Notes under the pieces: generated by a model | Told to the model about the DNA's origin: nothing | The model's input: the letters and a program-made list of their open reading frames with translations, nothing else | The model's database searches: none | Program-made: the position numbers and the translations under genes | Origin: Clostridiaceae bacterium | GTDB lineage: Bacteria > Bacillota > Clostridia > Lutisporales > Lutisporaceae | Assembly: GCA_028697435.1 (NCBI GenBank) | Contig: JAQVFD010000014.1 | Span: 1-18,762, forward strand | Direction of reading: 5' to 3' | DNA length: 18,762 bases | In this document: positions 16,046-18,762 of the stretch, piece after piece | Layout of the letters: each line of letters opens with the position of its first letter | Position numbering within the stretch: the first letter of the stretch is position 1

Positions 16046-16058
16046 CGCCAAGGCGTCA
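16043..16058 (+). other. Short GC-rich hairpin overlapping the rel stop codon
   Basis: TGACGCC-AA-GGCGTCA forms a perfect 7-base inverted repeat that includes the rel stop TGA (16043-16045). No T-tract follows, so it is not a normal intrinsic terminator. It is notably GC-rich for this DNA. It may stabilise the 3' end of the rel message or mean nothing. Confidence 0.5.
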
Positions 16059-16107
16059 GGCACTAGGGCAGGGCTATGGAGTATGATTGACGGATAGGAG
16101 GTAAATT

Positions 16108-16557
16108 ATGCGGGCGGTTATACAAAGGGTTAACAGCGGAAGTGTTGCTGTCGATGAGAAAATCGTAGGAAGCATAGGCAAAGGTTTTGTCGTTTTATTA
16201 GGTGTAAACGGCAAGGATACCGAAGCAGATTTACTGTATATGGTAGACAAGATAGTGAATATAAGGATATTTGAAGATGATAATGAAAAAATGAATCTTT
16301 CTCTTATGGATGTCGGGGGCGAATTACTTGTAGTGTCTCAGTTTACACTGTATGGAGATTGCAGGAAAGGCAGAAGACCGAGCTTTATTAATGCAGCCGG
16401 ACCTGAAAAGGCAGAAGAGCTTTACAATGAGCTTGTCAAAAAGTGCAGGGAGCTTGGTGTTAAGACTGAAACAGGAACCTTTCAGGCGCATATGAATGTA
16501 AATATAGAAAATGACGGACCTGTCACAATAATAGTTGACAGCGAAAAGTTAATATAG
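16108..16557 (+). CDS. dtd: D-aminoacyl-tRNA deacylase
   Basis: Dtd removes D-amino acids (and glycine) mischarged onto tRNAs. The 149 residues have the usual length. They carry MRAVIQRV at the start, SQFTLYGDCRKGRRPSF (77-93) and the C-terminal NDGPVT (135-140). Gly137-Pro138 in that motif is the conserved Gly-cisPro pair that excludes L-aminoacyl substrates. ATG at 16108 follows a strong AGGAGG site (16096-16101). The rel-dtd-MBL hydrolase-hemZ order is conserved in clostridia; the gene is followed after 17 bases by the hydrolase gene. Confidence 0.95.
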   Translation: MRAVIQRVNSGSVAVDEKIVGSIGKGFVVLLGVNGKDTEADLLYMVDKIVNIRIFEDDNEKMNLSLMDVGGELLVVSQFTLYGDCRKGRRPSFINAAGPEKAEELYNELVKKCRELGVKTETGTFQAHMNVNIENDGPVTIIVDSEKLI

Positions 16558-16574
16558 AAAGGATAGAATTATAA

Positions 16575-17192
16575 ATGAAGTATAAAAGGTTACCGGTAGG
16601 TATATATCAAACTAACTGTTATATAGTGCATGACGAGAACACAAAAGAAGCGGCAGTAATTGATCCCGGCGGGGATTTTTCCGAAATAAAAAGCTATATT
16701 GAAAATAACGGATTAAGTGTTAAATATATTATACTAACCCATGCCCACGGAGATCACATAGGTGCGCTGAAGGAACTGAAAGAATACTCCAATGCCGTGA
16801 TATGCTTACATAGGGAAGATAATGATATGTTAAAGAGCAAAAGCAAGAACTTTTCGAGTATGATGGGCGGAGCAGGGATTGAAATGACGTCGGACAAGTT
16901 CGTTAAAGACGGAGAAGTACTTGAATTGGGGGAAACTAAGCTCAAGATAATACACACACCTGGACACTCACTGGGAGGTATAAGCATTTATTGTGACAGC
17001 GTATTGTTTTCAGGAGATACATTATTTCAAGACTCGGTCGGGAGGACTGATTTATATGGGGGATCCATGACTGAGCTAATAAAATCAATAAGGGAAAAGC
17101 TTTTTATACTGCCTGATGACACAAGAGTCTATCCCGGTCACGGACCTTCAACAACAATATTACACGAAAAGCAGGAAAACAGCTTTGTTTGA
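16575..17192 (+). CDS. MBL-fold metallohydrolase (glyoxalase II-like)
   Basis: A 205-residue single-domain metallo-beta-lactamase-fold protein. Metal-binding motifs are visible: THAHGDH (55-61, HxHxDH), the histidine in HTPGHS near 132, FSGDTLF near 155, and YPGHG near 193. The spacing fits the small YcbL/GloB-like subgroup, whose members hydrolyse thioesters such as S-lactoylglutathione. Clostridia mostly lack glutathione, so the true substrate is unknown. It begins 17 bases after dtd, with AAGGAT as a modest ribosome site, and is probably in the rel-dtd operon. I give no gene symbol because the family is broad. Confidence 0.9.
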   Translation: MKYKRLPVGIYQTNCYIVHDENTKEAAVIDPGGDFSEIKSYIENNGLSVKYIILTHAHGDHIGALKELKEYSNAVICLHREDNDMLKSKSKNFSSMMGGAGIEMTSDKFVKDGEVLELGETKLKIIHTPGHSLGGISIYCDSVLFSGDTLFQDSVGRTDLYGGSMTELIKSIREKLFILPDDTRVYPGHGPSTTILHEKQENSFV

Positions 17193-17269
17193 TTTGTTAT
17201 AAGATGAATATGCTTGAGGCAAAAGGAAAGACTAACAAATAAATACCTATATATTGAGGAGGTTTTTTT

Positions 17270-17452
17270 ATGAATAAGTCTTCTAAGAGAATTTTGCCCG
17301 GCAAGCATAAAAATAGGATGTATCAGGAATATAATGAGCTTATTGATATGATAGAATCCGGAATGGAAGATTATGAAATAGCCTCGGCATTTGGAATAGC
17401 ATCAGATTTTATTTCGGAGGTTAAGAATCAAATATACAATGATGAGCTTTAG
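17270..17452 (+). CDS. Small conserved-looking protein of unknown function, possible HTH
   Basis: A 60-residue basic-then-acidic protein that I do not recognise. It has a very good ribosome site (AGGAGG 17257-17262, 7 bases before ATG) and sits 8 bases before hemZ, which supports real expression. The N terminus is rich in Lys/Arg (KSSKRILPGKHKNR). Residues about 36-57 (YEIASAFGIASDFISEVKNQ) look like a helix-turn-helix: a helix, a turn at FGIAS, then a second helix. A small DNA-binding regulator of the operon is a possibility, but that is inference. No cysteines or membrane segment. Confidence 0.75.
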   Translation: MNKSSKRILPGKHKNRMYQEYNELIDMIESGMEDYEIASAFGIASDFISEVKNQIYNDEL

Positions 17453-17460
17453 AGGAAACT

Positions 17461-18762
17461 ATGATTGAAATCAGACTGGTTAATCATGATTATTGTAATG
17501 AAGCTGCCGATATTATAAGAATGTATTTCGGCAAGTGCGAAATATTAAGGTCTGAGGGAGCTTTGGCTGACAGCCAAAGCTTTTTGCAGGATAATAATGT
17601 TTATATCACAAGCCGGTTGGATATAACCGATAGAAATATAATATGCACCTCGACATTTCAGGAATTGCAAAGGAAAGAGGAGGTAAGGCTGGAAAGCGGC
17701 ATAGAGGGGGATAACAATAAAGCCCTGAAGCATTTAGTTAAAAAGTCTATGTACAAGCTTATGGCAACTGTATTTGGAAAGGAATATCCATGGGGAATGC
17801 TGACCGGAATCAGACCTGTTAAAATTGTTCATGAGCTTATGAATAATGCAGTTCCTGTAACGGATATACCGGACAAACTGATTGAAGAATACCTGATTAG
17901 CAGGGATAGGGCTGAATTGGCAGTTGAAATTGCGGGTATTGAAAGACCTTTTATATACCCTTATAATAATAAAGTAATAAGTATATACATAGGAATACCT
18001 TTTTGCCCCAGTAGGTGCGGTTACTGTTCATTTACTTCAAATTCTATAAATGTATACAGGGAATATGTGGAACCCTATTTAATAAGCCTTATGGAGGAAA
18101 TCCGGAGAGTTTCGGAATTTTTAAGCATAAAAGGCTTTAGGGTGCAGACTATATACATCGGTGGGGGTACTCCCACTGCATTGAATGAACAGCAGCTTGA
18201 AAGGCTGATTAAGTGCATCAACCAAAGCTTCGGGAGACAAGAAGAGGAATTTACCTGCGAGGCAGGCAGGCCTGATTCCATAACAATAGAAAAGCTTCAT
18301 GTATTACATGAGAACAATATAAGCAGGATAAGCATTAACCCCCAAACTATGAACGATGCTACCCTGAGGCGAATAGGGAGAGATCACGATACGGGACAGG
18401 TTCTGGAAAGTTTCATGCTGGCAAGAAGCGTCGGCTTTAACAATATCAATATGGACATAATATTGGGACTTCCGGGGGAAACATTAACAGAACTGATACA
18501 TACCTTGGGAGAAATAAAGAAACTTGATCCTGAAAGTGTCACAGTACATACTATGTCACTTAAGAGGGCTTCGGTTTTTAATGAAAAATATACTGAGGGA
18601 GCCTTGCACAAGGATGAAAACGTATCCGGTATGATGGAATACACAAAAGAGTTCCTTAAGAGCATGGATATGCATCCTTATTACTTGTACAGGGAGAAGC
18701 ATATGGCGCAAAACCTTGAAAACATTGGCTTTTCAAAAAAAGGCTTTGAATGTATATATAAT
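17461..18762 (+). CDS. hemZ: HemZ-type coproporphyrinogen dehydrogenase-like radical SAM protein, N-terminal 434 codons
   Basis: The open frame begins at ATG 17461 (AGAGGA at 17451-17456) and runs off the window; a full HemZ has about 490-500 residues. The N-terminal HemZ-specific region ends in YPWGMLTGIRPVK. The radical SAM motif follows as CPSRCGYC (Cys182, Cys186, Cys189), then YIGGGTPT, CEAGRPDS, SRISINPQTMND and MDIILGLPGET. HemZ is annotated as oxygen-independent coproporphyrinogen III dehydrogenase, but in many clostridia without full heme synthesis its substrate is uncertain and it resembles HemW-like proteins. The coding sequence contains a terminator-shaped hairpin at 17559-17585. 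The gene is probably co-transcribed with the 60-residue protein. Confidence 0.93.
   Translation, partial: MIEIRLVNHDYCNEAADIIRMYFGKCEILRSEGALADSQSFLQDNNVYITSRLDITDRNIICTSTFQELQRKEEVRLESGIEGDNNKALKHLVKKSMYKLMATVFGKEYPWGMLTGIRPVKIVHELMNNAVPVTDIPDKLIEEYLISRDRAELAVEIAGIERPFIYPYNNKVISIYIGIPFCPSRCGYCSFTSNSINVYREYVEPYLISLMEEIRRVSEFLSIKGFRVQTIYIGGGTPTALNEQQLERLIKCINQSFGRQEEEFTCEAGRPDSITIEKLHVLHENNISRISINPQTMNDATLRRIGRDHDTGQVLESFMLARSVGFNNINMDIILGLPGETLTELIHTLGEIKKLDPESVTVHTMSLKRASVFNEKYTEGALHKDENVSGMMEYTKEFLKSMDMHPYYLYREKHMAQNLENIGFSKKGFECIYN
17559..17585 (+). terminator. Terminator-like hairpin inside the hemZ coding region
   Basis: AGCTTTGGCT (17559-17568) and AGCCAAAGCT (17572-17581) form a perfect 10-base-pair stem with a GAC loop, followed immediately by four more Ts (five in all with the last stem base). 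The shape is that of an intrinsic terminator, yet it lies about 100 bases inside hemZ, around codons 33-42. Active translation would be expected to mask it. It may end transcripts of the upstream operon when hemZ is not translated. Function is unproven. Confidence 0.6.

Overview
This 18.8 kb stretch looks like chromosomal core DNA of a low-GC, anaerobic, spore-forming clostridium. The best guess is the Acetivibrio/Ruminiclostridium (former cluster III) neighbourhood. The evidence is AT-rich DNA with strong AGGAGG-type ribosome sites, a SpoIID-family protein, a six-cysteine SCIFF peptide, a TIGR04086 membrane protein, a HemZ-type radical SAM protein and a bifunctional Rel. All convincing genes are on the + strand. 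I saw no insertion sequence, prophage, CRISPR array, tRNA or rRNA. The longest stretch without a gene is under 200 bases.

Layout: (1) 1-2303, the end of ruvC, then ruvA and ruvB (Holliday-junction processing), then queH. (2) 2300-6794, a SpoIID/LytB-domain protein, queA, a PsiE-like membrane protein with a CorC/HlyC-type C-terminal domain, and tgt. QueH, QueA and Tgt are three enzymes of tRNA queuosine modification. The tgt gene carries an in-frame TAA at codon 317 (6624-6626), in place of a normally aromatic Tyr codon; the rest of the gene continues intact and in frame to 6794. (3) 6969-8649, yajC with a terminator-like hairpin, the TIGR04086 membrane protein, the SCIFF peptide scfA with its own strong promoter, and a gamma-carbonic-anhydrase-like protein. 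The radical SAM maturase scfB, usually next to scfA, is not in the window. (4) 8731-10940, a near-consensus promoter and secD-secF; with YajC they form the accessory part of the Sec translocase. (5) 11043-13736, a LapA-domain membrane protein, recJ and apt, closed by a clear intrinsic terminator at 13802-13824. (6) 13877-18762, rel, dtd, an MBL-fold hydrolase, a 60-residue protein of unknown function and the first 434 codons of hemZ, which runs off the window.

Most of the window is ordinary conserved housekeeping. The points worth a second look are the nonsense codon in tgt, the apparently orphan and C-terminally extended SCIFF peptide, the unusual PsiE-like/CorC-type fusion inside the queuosine cluster, and a terminator-shaped hairpin inside the start of hemZ. 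I did not find a clear new multi-gene system, and I mark the speculative readings as such.
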